Position numbers and translations under genes: made by a program. A stretch of DNA of 64,000 bases from Cohnella abietis (GTDB lineage: Bacteria > Bacillota > Bacilli > Paenibacillales > Paenibacillaceae), in NCBI RefSeq assembly GCF_004295585.1, contig NZ_AP019400.1:5549501-5613500 (forward strand). Direction: 5' to 3'. Within the stretch, counting starts at the first letter, position 1, and every line of letters starts with the position of its first letter. Under the pieces are notes generated by a model. That model ran no database searches. It saw only the letters and a program-made list of their open reading frames with translations, and was not told the origin of the DNA. Shown here piece by piece: positions 35,471 to 44,153 of this stretch.

Positions 35471-36325
35471 TCAAATCCCGTTTTTTTTCAAAAAAATCAA
35501 CATTAACTCCCCAATTTCTTTAGCATGCGTTTCTAATGCAAAATGACCCGTATCTAATAGATGAATACCGGCTTTAGGTAAATCCTTTTTAAAAGCTTTA
35601 GCACCTTCCGGAATAAAAGAAACATCATTTTTACCCCAAGCTGCTAAAAAAGGTGGCTGGTATTCTTGAAGATATTTTTGAAACTCCTCGTACATTTTCA
35701 CATTAGTTTGGTAGTCAAAAATTAAATCCAATTGTTTTTCATCATTTCCCGGTCGTGACATATATGCAATATCAAGAGTATATCCGTCTGGGGAAACTTG
35801 ATTTTCTTTTGTTCCATCAATATATTGGCTTTTTATTGTTTCAGGTGCAAAGGCAGTCCGATAACTGTCTCGTTTCTCTTGTGTTGGATTACGCCAATAT
35901 TCTTCTCTGTCCGCCCATTTTTCACCAAGCCCTTCTCGATAAACGTTGCCGTTCTGACTTATTATTGCTGTTACATTTTCTGGACGGCGCATAGCTAAAC
36001 GAAAGCCAATCGGCGCTCCATAGTCAAAGACATATAATGCATATTTAGTAATCCCAAGTTGATTAATAAAGGCTTCCATTATTTCAGTAATTTTATCAAA
36101 TGTATATTTAAAATTGTCTCTGTCAGGTGATGATGAATTACCAAAACCGGGATAGTCGGGGGCAATCAAATAGTAGTCTTTTTCTAATACAGGTATAAGT
36201 TCTCTGAACATATGACTTGCGGACGGAAAACCATGAAGTAATAAAATAACTGGTTTATCTGGATTGCCGGCCTTACGATAAAACACTTGTAATCCTTCTA
36301 TTTCTAAAGAATGATATGTCGTCAT
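35471..36325 (-). CDS. Alpha/beta hydrolase (epoxide hydrolase/haloalkane dehalogenase type)
   Basis: A 284-residue hydrolase. The oxyanion-hole motif is HGFPSASHMF. The nucleophile elbow has Asp instead of Ser (VFDYGAPIGFRLA), which puts it in the epoxide hydrolase/haloalkane dehalogenase group. The catalytic His is in LDTGHFALETHAKEIG. ATG 36325 follows TTGGAGGAAA. The preceding gene is an MFS transporter, so it may share an operon for export or detoxification; substrate unknown. Confidence 0.85.
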   Translation of the reverse strand: MTTYHSLEIEGLQVFYRKAGNPDKPVILLLHGFPSASHMFRELIPVLEKDYYLIAPDYPGFGNSSSPDRDNFKYTFDKITEIMEAFINQLGITKYALYVFDYGAPIGFRLAMRRPENVTAIISQNGNVYREGLGEKWADREEYWRNPTQEKRDSYRTAFAPETIKSQYIDGTKENQVSPDGYTLDIAYMSRPGNDEKQLDLIFDYQTNVKMYEEFQKYLQEYQPPFLAAWGKNDVSFIPEGAKAFKKDLPKAGIHLLDTGHFALETHAKEIGELMLIFLKKNGI

Positions 36326-36359
36326 GTTATTTCCTCCAATTTATCGATTAACTGTGTAG

Positions 36360-37562
36360 TTAAGCATTTTTTAGACTTTTTCTATTGGACATAACACTAC
36401 CCACTATCATAATAATTACAGCAATAACAAGTACCAAGGTAGCAAGAGCCAAGGAGATGCTGTAACTATTGGTTGCATCCAAAACAAACCCTGCCCCTAC
36501 GGGACCAAGGATTTGACCAGTCCCAAAAAAACCAGTCATCAACGCAATGGCTTGACTACCACTAGTTGGTTTTAGTGAACGAGCCGCGGTAATTGCAAGC
36601 ATGGAAATCCCCATAAAGGTTCCACCAAACAGGATTGAACCCAGAGCTACACCGAAGATATTAGGTAGTAATACAGGCAATATAACCCCTATAGCTTGTA
36701 AAATAAGCGCAAATATCAATGGCTTTACATAACCCATTTTCCCCATACACCAAGACCAGAATAAAGTCGAGGGCACCGCCGCTACCCCAACGATAATCCA
36801 GCTATAATCAGAAAAAAACTCCATTTTCGGAACTTGTTTGACATAAGAAACTAAAAACGTCGCACTAACAACATAGCCCAAGCCTTCAAGCCCATAAACA
36901 ATAAGCAAATAAAGAAATAATTTTGTTTCTTTAATAGAAGAAGCTTTATCGCTACCATTTACAGTTATGTGTTGCTTTTTGGGCTCCTGGATATATCTCC
37001 AAATAATTGCGACAAGAATGATACTAACAACCAAGAGACCTATCCATGCTCCCCTCCATGAGTGAAGACTGAACAATGGAATTAATAACCCTGATAATGC
37101 AATACCAAATCCAACCCCACCATAAAAAATACCGATCCACTTTTCACGGTTGTCAGTGAGCAGGGCATCTAAAACTAAGCTTGATGCAAGGACAAAAATA
37201 AAGCCGCTACTAAAGCCAGATATGAAACGTAGTATCATCCACCAAGAAAACGAAGATGTAACCCCCATTAATCCAGTTGTTAAAATACATAAAACCAAGT
37301 GAATTCGCAGATGAGAAGATCTTCGCGCTCCGAAATTAATGAAACCCGCGCAAAAAGCTGCAGCTAAGTAACCTAAGTTATTAATTCCTGCCAAATAACC
37401 AGCTTCAGTTATGGATAAATTAATTTGTGACTGCATGAAAGGGAGTATCGAGGTGTATGAAAACCGACCGATACCCATTGCAATAGTTAGCATAACAAAT
37501 CCACCAATTAATATTTTTGTCGAAGTAGCTTTACCTTTTACTTTTATATCTGAACGTGACAT
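36360..37562 (-). CDS. YbfB/YjiJ-family MFS transporter
   Basis: A 400-residue, twelve-helix membrane protein. The opening MLTIAMGIGRFSYTSILPFM and the following AGYLAGINNLGYLAAAF are characteristic of the YbfB/YjiJ family of major facilitator proteins. The substrate is unknown; it could export a toxic compound. ATG 37562 follows AGGAGGGGGG. It is divergent from a LysR gene, a common arrangement for regulated efflux. Confidence 0.85.
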   Translation of the reverse strand: MSRSDIKVKGKATSTKILIGGFVMLTIAMGIGRFSYTSILPFMQSQINLSITEAGYLAGINNLGYLAAAFCAGFINFGARRSSHLRIHLVLCILTTGLMGVTSSFSWWMILRFISGFSSGFIFVLASSLVLDALLTDNREKWIGIFYGGVGFGIALSGLLIPLFSLHSWRGAWIGLLVVSIILVAIIWRYIQEPKKQHITVNGSDKASSIKETKLFLYLLIVYGLEGLGYVVSATFLVSYVKQVPKMEFFSDYSWIIVGVAAVPSTLFWSWCMGKMGYVKPLIFALILQAIGVILPVLLPNIFGVALGSILFGGTFMGISMLAITAARSLKPTSGSQAIALMTGFFGTGQILGPVGAGFVLDATNSYSISLALATLVLVIAVIIMIVGSVMSNRKSLKNA

Positions 37563-37670
37563 TATAATCCCCCCTCCTGTTTCAATTTTATTCCCAGCTT
37601 GATATCGTGTAAAATGAATGTATTAGATCGTATCCATTAAAAAAATCAATACCTGAAATGGAGAATGGTT

Positions 37671-38540
37671 ATGGAGATCCGCGACATGCACATCTTTTTG
37701 ACTGTCGCAAACGAAGGCAGTATTACAAGAGCTGCTGAGAAATTGGAATACGTTCAGTCGAGTATAAGCATACGTATTCAACAGCTTGAGAATGAACTTA
37801 ATACCGTTTTATTTTATAGGCAACGTCACGGAGTTCAGCTTACTACATCAGGGCAGGTGCTTAAATCTTATGTAGAAAAAATTATTGCTCTTACGCAAGA
37901 GGCGGAGAACGCTGTATCAGATAGATCAACACCACAAGGACCACTTCGAATAGGATGCCTTGAAACGACAGCAGCCATTCGTTTACCGAATATTCTCGCC
38001 GACTATCATAGTTCCTATCAAGAGGTCGATTTAACAATAAAAACTGGCACTACGGACGAGCTTACTAAGTTAGTTCTGAAGTTTGAATTGGACGGTGCAT
38101 TCGTGTCCGCACCAATTGAGCATGAAGAGTTAGAAGCAACGGAGATCGGTTATGAAGAGCTTGTGCTCGTAACTGGAGGACAGCAATTATCAATTGAACG
38201 AATGGAAGAGTTACAAAATCAAACTCTACTTGTTTTTAGAATTGGTTGCTCATACCGTCAAAAATATGAAGATTGGTTAGGTCTCAAAGGAATAAGGCCT
38301 TCCAAAATTATGGAGTTCGGCACAGTTGAAGGAATCCTTGGATGTATTCATGCGGGGCTTGGCATTTCACTATTACCCCGTTCTGTTGTGGAGAGGGCGA
38401 AAGGGCAATATAGTCTTCAAATTCAAAAATTATCAGAGAAATCATTCAAAGCTGCGACGTTATTTGTTCGCCGCAAAGACTCATACTATACTCCGGCTGT
38501 ATCTGAGTTAATAAGAATAGCAAAAGAAAGATTTAATTAA
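37671..38540 (+). CDS. LysR-family transcriptional regulator
   Basis: A 289-residue protein with LysR HTH (IFLTVANEGSITRAAEKLEYVQSSIS) and a substrate-binding domain. ATG 37671 has GGAGA six bases upstream; ATG 37665 is too close to it. It is divergent from the MFS, alpha/beta hydrolase and SDR genes, and next to the YhdH-like oxidoreductase, so it probably controls both sides. Confidence 0.85.
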   Translation: MEIRDMHIFLTVANEGSITRAAEKLEYVQSSISIRIQQLENELNTVLFYRQRHGVQLTTSGQVLKSYVEKIIALTQEAENAVSDRSTPQGPLRIGCLETTAAIRLPNILADYHSSYQEVDLTIKTGTTDELTKLVLKFELDGAFVSAPIEHEELEATEIGYEELVLVTGGQQLSIERMEELQNQTLLVFRIGCSYRQKYEDWLGLKGIRPSKIMEFGTVEGILGCIHAGLGISLLPRSVVERAKGQYSLQIQKLSEKSFKAATLFVRRKDSYYTPAVSELIRIAKERFN

Positions 38541-38579
38541 CTCGCGAAAATCCCATCCTGTCGATAAGAGGTCATAAGA

Positions 38580-39587
38580 ATGAATCCAGACATTCCAGAC
38601 ACATTTCAGGCACTCGTAGTCAATAAGACTGATACATCTTTTTCAGTAAATACTCAAGCCTTGACATTGGAAGACCTGCCCATTGGGGAAGTCGTTATTC
38701 AGGTAGCATACTCTAGTGTTAACTATAAGGATGGGTTAGCTAGTATTCCAGATGGTAATATCGTCAAATCCTACCCCTTCGTTCCAGGAATAGATCTATC
38801 GGGTTATGTAGTCTCCTCTAGCGATAAACGCTTTACTAAAGGCCAGCCTGTTATAGCTACCGGCTATGATATTGGGGTTTCTCATTTTGGGGGCTTCAGT
38901 CAGTATGTGCGCATTCCTGCTAAATGGATTATTCCTCTTCCCGAGGGACTTACTTTAAAGGAAGCTATGATCCTTGGAACTGCTGGCTTCACAGCCGCTT
39001 TGTCTATCCAAAGTCTTGAATTGAATGGAATTTCTCCCGAACAAGGCAAAGTGCTTGTCACGGGAGCAACTGGTGGGGTAGGCGGAGCCGCCATAGCAAT
39101 GCTCGCCAAAAATGGTTATCATGTCGATGCGAGTACTGGAAATGCTAACGCCGCACACTACCTCAAAGCACTAGGTGCCAAAGAAATTCTCTCTCGCGAA
39201 GATGTATTAGGGCAATCTGATAAGCCCCTAAACAAGCAATTGTGGCAAGCCGCTGTCGATTCTGTTGGGGGAGCTACACTTGCGGCCATCCTAAGTAAGC
39301 TTGCTTACCGAGGTGCCGTAGCTGCAAGTGGTTTAACAGGAGGAGCATCCCTCCCTACTACTGTATTGCCCTTTATTCTGCGTGGAGTCAGTCTCATGGG
39401 GATTGACTCCGTGTTCTGCGACGGCGATACTCGCACTAAGGTATGGAACCGTATGGCTACTGATCTGAAGCCTAATAATCTGGATACTTTAATAGATCGG
39501 GAAGTAACACTACGAGAGCTTCCTGAAGCTTTGAAAGATATTTTGCAGTCCCGTACCCTCGGTCGGATTCTAGTTGCTTTGAACTAA
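38580..39587 (+). CDS. YhdH/YhfP-type quinone oxidoreductase (acrylyl-CoA reductase family)
   Basis: A 335-residue medium-chain dehydrogenase/reductase. The N-terminal half has SSVNYKDGLAS and PFVPGIDLSGYV; the Rossmann motif is TGATGGVGGAAI. There are no zinc-binding Cys residues at the usual catalytic site, as in NADPH-dependent YhdH/YhfP/AcuI enzymes that reduce acrylyl-CoA or quinones. Its ATG is 40 bp after the LysR stop codon, behind AGAGG, so they may be co-transcribed. Confidence 0.85.
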   Translation: MNPDIPDTFQALVVNKTDTSFSVNTQALTLEDLPIGEVVIQVAYSSVNYKDGLASIPDGNIVKSYPFVPGIDLSGYVVSSSDKRFTKGQPVIATGYDIGVSHFGGFSQYVRIPAKWIIPLPEGLTLKEAMILGTAGFTAALSIQSLELNGISPEQGKVLVTGATGGVGGAAIAMLAKNGYHVDASTGNANAAHYLKALGAKEILSREDVLGQSDKPLNKQLWQAAVDSVGGATLAAILSKLAYRGAVAASGLTGGASLPTTVLPFILRGVSLMGIDSVFCDGDTRTKVWNRMATDLKPNNLDTLIDREVTLRELPEALKDILQSRTLGRILVALN

Positions 39588-39591
39588 AAAT

Positions 39592-39640
39592 GGGTGTCTC
39601 CGCTACTTTCGTTGTAGTATCGGGACGCCCTCAATTATTT
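39592..39640 (+). terminator. Terminator after the YhdH-like gene
   Basis: GGGTGTC and CCG, TAC on the left pair with GTAG, CGG and GACGCCC on the right, then TCAATTATTTT. It is a long imperfect hairpin just past the stop codon. Confidence 0.7.
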
Positions 39641-39732
39641 TAATGACCCTATTCGTTGAGCAAATTCATTATTTGCTGTTCTAAGTTTTCCAAATACATT
39701 AAATACACTTTTTTTACCCAAGATATATTGTT

Positions 39733-40419
39733 TTGGGCGCCATATTACCCGCATTAGAAAAATATACACCCGATCATTTTGATTCTATATCAGATGCGAA
39801 ATCAAAAATTTTCACGGTTATACATGAAGCAGAGAGTCTCCTTTCTAAGGCAAATGTTGATGATGATATTGCAAGAATTACGATGACTGAGGAAAGAACA
39901 GACTTAATTACTTACCTTAATAATGTATCTGAAACAAAAGTAATTAAAGAACCTCCATTATTCTATAGACGAAAGTTATTAGAGTCAGAAAGAGAATTAA
40001 TATGGATGCAACTAAATAATAAATGGTCTATTGAAAAGAAAGGTCAATGGATACCACTTGATGGTAGTAAAAACAAACTTGCTCTAGCTTTTATGGATGA
40101 TTACTTTGAGTCAGAAGTTGGTTATGAACTATTAAGGAAGTTTTTATTAGAACATGGACTCAATAATATATACGAGTTACGAGAATTCGAATCATCACCT
40201 GAATATGAGTTAGAGATTTCTGCTTTTAGCCCCACATATGTTTTCAATGGAGAAGGTTTTTGGTGCAGTAAGGAAATGGACTGGGTTATCTATGCCTCCC
40301 ATGAAAATTCAATCACTTTTGGAGGAGAATGGCTAGTCAACAAAGTAAAAGGTGCATGGTCAAACTGGGAAAGTAGGCTATGGCTCGATTGGAGAGAAAG
40401 ATTAGCAAGAGGAATTTAA
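39733..40419 (+). CDS. Unknown protein, probably 5'-truncated
   Basis: A 228-residue open frame I do not recognise. It begins with a TTG that has no ribosome site, and the reading frame upstream (to a stop near 39700) still looks coding (YPRYIVLGAILPALE), so the true start is probably lost or lies in deleted sequence. The protein is acidic and rich in Trp, Glu and Leu, with LWLDWRERLARGI at the end and a WVIYASHENSITFGGEWL motif. No signal peptide or membrane segment. The AT-rich composition differs from the flanks. A hairpin terminator follows. Confidence 0.5.
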   Translation: MGAILPALEKYTPDHFDSISDAKSKIFTVIHEAESLLSKANVDDDIARITMTEERTDLITYLNNVSETKVIKEPPLFYRRKLLESERELIWMQLNNKWSIEKKGQWIPLDGSKNKLALAFMDDYFESEVGYELLRKFLLEHGLNNIYELREFESSPEYELEISAFSPTYVFNGEGFWCSKEMDWVIYASHENSITFGGEWLVNKVKGAWSNWESRLWLDWRERLARGI

Positions 40420-40458
40420 ATTTCATTAAAAAATCCCCTCTAAAAAAAAGTGAACTGT

Positions 40459-40510
40459 GACCCACAAGAAAGACACTTTAAAGAGTGATTTTCTTGTGGG
40501 TCTTTTGTGT
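40459..40510. terminator. Strong bidirectional terminator
   Basis: GACCCACAAGAAA pairs with TTTCTTGTGGGTC, with an inner CACTTT/AGTG arm; T-rich on the right (TTTTGTGTTTT) and A-rich on the left (TAAAAAAAAG), so it can act for both the unknown gene and the minus-strand DUF4256 gene. Confidence 0.8.
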
Positions 40511-40553
40511 TTTAATCAGAATATTGGAAAAGGAGCCCCACTAGCATTTAAAC

Positions 40554-41126
40554 TTAGACCCTTAACGAGCCACGAAATCCTCGTGCAGCATAATAGGATT
40601 CAGCTCCGTTGTGGTACACGAAGATAGAGTCGTAACGACGATCGCAGAAGATGGCCCCGCCGAGTTTTCTAATGCTAGCAGGTGTAATCACCCAGCTTGA
40701 CGTTTTCGCATCAAAATTTCCAAGCTTCTGCAGTTCCCGGTATTGTACTTCTGTTAAAAGCTCTATGCCCATAGCTGCTGCCATTTCAATTGCATCATTT
40801 TGTGGTTTATGTTCTTTCCTCGAATCCAGCGCTTCACGGTCGTAACAAACACTTCTGCGCCCTTTAGGACTTTCTGCTGAACAATCGTAAAAAATGTATT
40901 CGCCGGTCTCCGTATCATGACCAACAACATCCGGTTCACCGCCAGTTCCCTCCATCTCATGGAGAGACCACAGCTTTTCAGTATGAGCTTCGAGCTTTGC
41001 TTGAACGTCAGCCCATTCAAGACCTTGATGGCGGTTCCTATTTTTCTCAAAACGTGCTTTCAATGTTCTGAGAAGTCCTTCGGATTGTTCCGGAGATAAC
41101 TCCTTTATATTGCTGCTATTAGTCAT
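40554..41126 (-). CDS. DUF4256 domain protein
   Basis: A 190-residue protein of the DUF4256 family: LSPEQSEGLLRTLKARFEKN at the start, EMEGTGGEPDVVGHD in the middle and ATGFRG/AARGFRG near the end. The function of the family is unknown. The ATG at 41126 has GGAG at good spacing; the longer ATG at 41147 has no space for a ribosome site. It lies 25 bp downstream of the frameshifted HEAT-like gene and could share its transcript. Confidence 0.85.
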   Translation of the reverse strand: MTNSSNIKELSPEQSEGLLRTLKARFEKNRNRHQGLEWADVQAKLEAHTEKLWSLHEMEGTGGEPDVVGHDTETGEYIFYDCSAESPKGRRSVCYDREALDSRKEHKPQNDAIEMAAAMGIELLTEVQYRELQKLGNFDAKTSSWVITPASIRKLGGAIFCDRRYDSIFVYHNGAESYYAARGFRGSLRV

Positions 41127-41151
41127 GTTCATTTCTCCTACCCACATTGAT

Positions 41152-42475
41152 TTATTTCTTTAGTTTTCGTACGGCAAACTTTCTAATATCCTCGTAGCTG
41201 TCATGCAAGCATTCTTCTAAAATCTCTTGTGGAAGAATTTTTCTCTTAAACATTTTATGGATAAGAGTATGACGGCAATATGAACACAGCGTTTGTCTAT
41301 ATATGTAGATAAATACTGAGGGATTAATTTTAACATATCGGTTAACTAATAATCTCTCAACGTCCATAAAGAGACCATGCCATCCGCCATCTTCATAAGA
41401 TATAGTCAGACTTTGAATACCTTCGAGCAGAACAGTTTCATCTTCAGACTTATAGCAAAAACATAGGAGACTTAGAGCATTTGCGAGTTCTTTCTTTTGT
41501 TTAATGAGATTTATTGCGAAATCGTGAATCGTATCTGACGGTAAATGCTGCATCATCTCAAAAGCAACATTTCGTATTGATTCATTATCATTTCCGGCAA
41601 GCTCGAAAATAAACTGCTCATCCAATGGAAAACGAACATTTCTAAAAGTCCACAGTAATTCTAACTTTATATCTAGATTTATTTCTTCAATAGAGTATTT
41701 CGCTAATTTTATCAATTCCTCTTCTGTAGCAACTTTCGCAAAACGAAGTGCTAGCCCTCGGCTTCGCTTTTCTCTTGATGCTTTAATCACTTCTTCTAGT
41801 GTTGGTGAATCAATACCTTGTCTATTTTGAATCTTGGTTTGTGATATGGAGTTTAGAAAGGATTTTATATAATCAGATTTAATCGCATTTTTTTGCAAAT
41901 ATGTATCTACACGTTTATCTCCAAACTTATTTTTTGCATTAAAGTAGAACCAATCTATATCAACGATATCACTTTTTCTAAAAGCATACTCCCCAAGCTG
42001 TTGTAAAATACTCTTAAAAGCAGGAAATCCATCTAGTGTTGTTAACCATACACACAGCCATTCTAAGTTATCCTTATCTACACGATTGGTGCGATGTGAC
42101 AATAATCCGAGTAATGTATTGTATTTTTCATATAATGATTCCCTTGCTCTGATGCTGCCATCAACTGAAAATAGATACAAAAGCTCACACAACTGATCGA
42201 ATAACCATGTATCTAGATTTTTTTGCATAAACTTTTGGATTATAGCTTCTTCAAAATAGCTCCTATCTTCGAATAGAGAGATAGCATTATATAAAAAGAG
42301 TTCCACGTTTACCTTCGGATTGCATGTCATAGCAAGTGTTTCGAAGACAAGACCATAAAATAATATCTTTATACTTTTCACGACAATTACTCTCTTTTAA
42401 CTCAATATATGAATGACCTAATCCCCGTTTGAAAGCCTCTTTGAATTGAGTTCTTGTAAGTTTTCTTTCCTTCAA
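41152..42475 (-). pseudogene. HEAT-like repeat protein, split by a frameshift
   Basis: The minus strand opens with TTG 42475 behind AAAAGGAGAT and reads RTQFKEAFKRGLGHSYIEL, then YKDIILWSCLRNTCYDMQSEGKRGTLF before hitting a stop. From about 42290 the coding sequence goes on in another frame with LYNAISLFEDRSYFEEAIIQKF and reaches the end at 41152. The two halves join naturally at an A5 run (plus strand 42293-42297); removing one base restores one frame of about 440 codons. So it is a +1 slip in a homopolymer, either real or a sequencing error. The rest of the protein is helical repeats (NDNESIRNVAFEMMQHLPSD). Function unknown; a second, intact HEAT protein is at 8289-11654. Confidence 0.7.
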
Positions 42476-42610
42476 TTATTAATCTCCTTTTCTATACCAA
42501 ATAATAGTATCAACACCATACCATAGGATTCTTGGCTAACCCCCCTGACCTAAATATACTATACCATATGTTGGAATTTCTCTTTTGTACCGTATGTATT
42601 ACGTCTGGTT

Positions 42611-42653
42611 GCTAGTAAAATGTATACTACCGGATAATGCTAGTAATAGTTAC
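42611..42653 (+). promoter_or_regulatory. Candidate operator with direct and inverted repeats
   Basis: GCTAGTAA occurs twice (42611-42618 and 42639-42646), and GTAA-TAG-TTAC at 42643-42653 is an inverted repeat. It lies in a 330-bp stretch without a gene (42476-42804), upstream of no intact plus-strand gene, so it may be the leftover regulatory region of a lost one. Confidence 0.25.
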
Positions 42654-42674
42654 TTTTTAGTATCGAAAAAAGGA

Positions 42675-42708
42675 GGAAAATATAAAGCGGAGCATTTACA
42701 TGCCCCGC
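42675..42708 (-). terminator. Terminator after the siderophore-binding relic
   Basis: On the minus strand GCGGGGCAT pairs with ATGCTCCGC over a four-base loop, then TTTATATTTTCC. It is downstream of the minus-strand relic at 42805. Confidence 0.75.
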
Positions 42709-42804
42709 CCGCTTAAAGTCTTCTTATGATCCTGTAATGACATACTTGCGCATTTACCTCAAACTATATCAAATATGGGTTTGATGCAGTCGGTGAGGAG
42801 TCAA

Positions 42805-43200
42805 TCAGTTCTTAGTAAGACTGTCGACAACAAACTTAAATTGAGCCTCCAAGGATATGGGGTCACTGTAAACAAACCCTCTCCCGTCGTTCCTAAAAAC
42901 GTGATTATTTTTGACAGCAGGCAGGTTATCCCATATGGGTCCGTCAAAGACGACTTCCGGCTTGGCATCTCCCGTCCAACCGCTGATGAATATATAATCA
43001 CCTGCGTATTCGGGCAACAGTTCCAAAGACAGCTTTGCCCATCCCGTACCGCTGTCGATCGCTTCCTTCTGGATGATTGGCGGCGCCTTCAAATGGAATT
43101 CCCCGTAAATAATATCCCCGCCTCTCCCAAAACTCCCATAAGCATAGAATTCCTTAGCTCCTCCTGCATATCCATCATACAGAAAGCACTTCCGTTGCTC
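42805..43200 (-). pseudogene. 3' fragment of an iron-siderophore binding protein gene
   Basis: The frame ends in GWAKLSLELLPEYAGDYIFI, WDNLPAVKNNHVFRNDGR and DPISLEAQFKFVVDSL, the C-terminal third of a FeuA/FhuD-type binding protein, and matches the equivalent part of the lipoprotein at 7095-8117. Reading back, similarity goes on through EFYAYGSFGRGGDIIYGEF and fades at about 43200; there is no signal peptide, no N-terminal lobe and no real start (TTG 43092 is only the nearest). The 5' two thirds are gone. Confidence 0.7.
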
Positions 43201-43379
43201 CGATTGGGTTTGTAAGCCAATTATAGCAGGATGCGGTGGGATTGGCGGCGAAGTATGAATTCTAGCAATAATTCATAATTTTACACGCTTCGACACTCGT
43301 TCTTCTTTTATTCCAACAAAATTGATAAAATAAGAGGTATATAAGATTTCCATATTTACAGAAGAGGATGTTTGCATCC

Positions 43380-44075
43380 ATGACGGCAACCATTTTAACC
43401 GTTGACGACGATATTAAATTGCAAAAAATGCTGCATTTATTTCTGACGAACGCAGGATTCCATGTGCTGCAAGCTTATAACGGCGAACAATGCCTCGAAC
43501 ATCTTAGAAATCAACAACCGGATCTTATTCTGCTGGACATTCAAATGCCGGATGTCGATGGCATCACGTTATGCCGCCAAATCAGAGGTCTGTTTCAGCT
43601 TCCGATTCTGTTTCTGACGGGGAATATGCAGATTGAAGATAAATTAAGCTCCCTGCAGTCCGGGGGCGACGATTATATTACCAAACCGTTCGATCCATTA
43701 GAATTGATAGCGAGAGTCAAATCCCATTTGCGCTGGGGGATGCTTCTCTCAGAAACGAGGGAGCCTGGCAGCAAGCTGTCCGTTTCTGGACTCGAAATCG
43801 ATTTTGAGCGATTGACGGTTATTGCAAACGGAAATCCTGTCATTTTAATGGCTAAAGAAATGCATCTACTAGTAACACTCGCACAAAACCAGCAAAGGGT
43901 TTTTCATCCAAGGCAGCTCTATGAGTTGATTTGGATCGATCCGGCTGGGTACTCTTCCGATACTATCAAAGTACACATTCATAGGCTTCGCAAAAAAATA
44001 GAAGTCGATCCGCTGAAACCGAAATTCATCCATACTGTCAAAGGCTTCGGCTACAAATTCCAACCAAGCGAATAA
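43380..44075 (+). CDS. OmpR-family response regulator
   Basis: A 231-residue protein. Receiver at 1-120 (VDDD, phospho-acceptor Asp in LILLDIQMPDVDG, Lys in ITKPFDP) and an OmpR/PhoB-type winged helix at 130-230 (SSDTIKVHIHRLRKKIEVDP, TVKGFGYKF). ATG 43380 is preferred because GAGG at 43364 lies upstream at a usable distance; ATG 43368 abuts it. The kinase gene follows after about 80 bp. Together they form a two-component system of unknown signal. Confidence 0.9.
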   Translation: MTATILTVDDDIKLQKMLHLFLTNAGFHVLQAYNGEQCLEHLRNQQPDLILLDIQMPDVDGITLCRQIRGLFQLPILFLTGNMQIEDKLSSLQSGGDDYITKPFDPLELIARVKSHLRWGMLLSETREPGSKLSVSGLEIDFERLTVIANGNPVILMAKEMHLLVTLAQNQQRVFHPRQLYELIWIDPAGYSSDTIKVHIHRLRKKIEVDPLKPKFIHTVKGFGYKFQPSE

Positions 44076-44153
44076 TAGGAGACACTGCATCTACCCAATC
44101 AGTCTGAAACAAACTTGGTAGGAACGGTGCGCCGCAGAGGGGGATCCGCCGCA

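Noticed and set aside
40441..40510. Possible insertion-sequence end in the 40459-40510 inverted repeat
   Set aside because: The stem has T-runs on both sides and a position between convergent genes, which a bidirectional terminator explains; no transposase remnant or target duplication is visible.
42671..42712. Strong AAAAGGAGG followed by a nine-codon frame (ATG 42699) on the plus strand
   Set aside because: The A-rich ribosome-like stretch is the T-tract side of a minus-strand terminator, and the tiny frame consists mostly of its hairpin.
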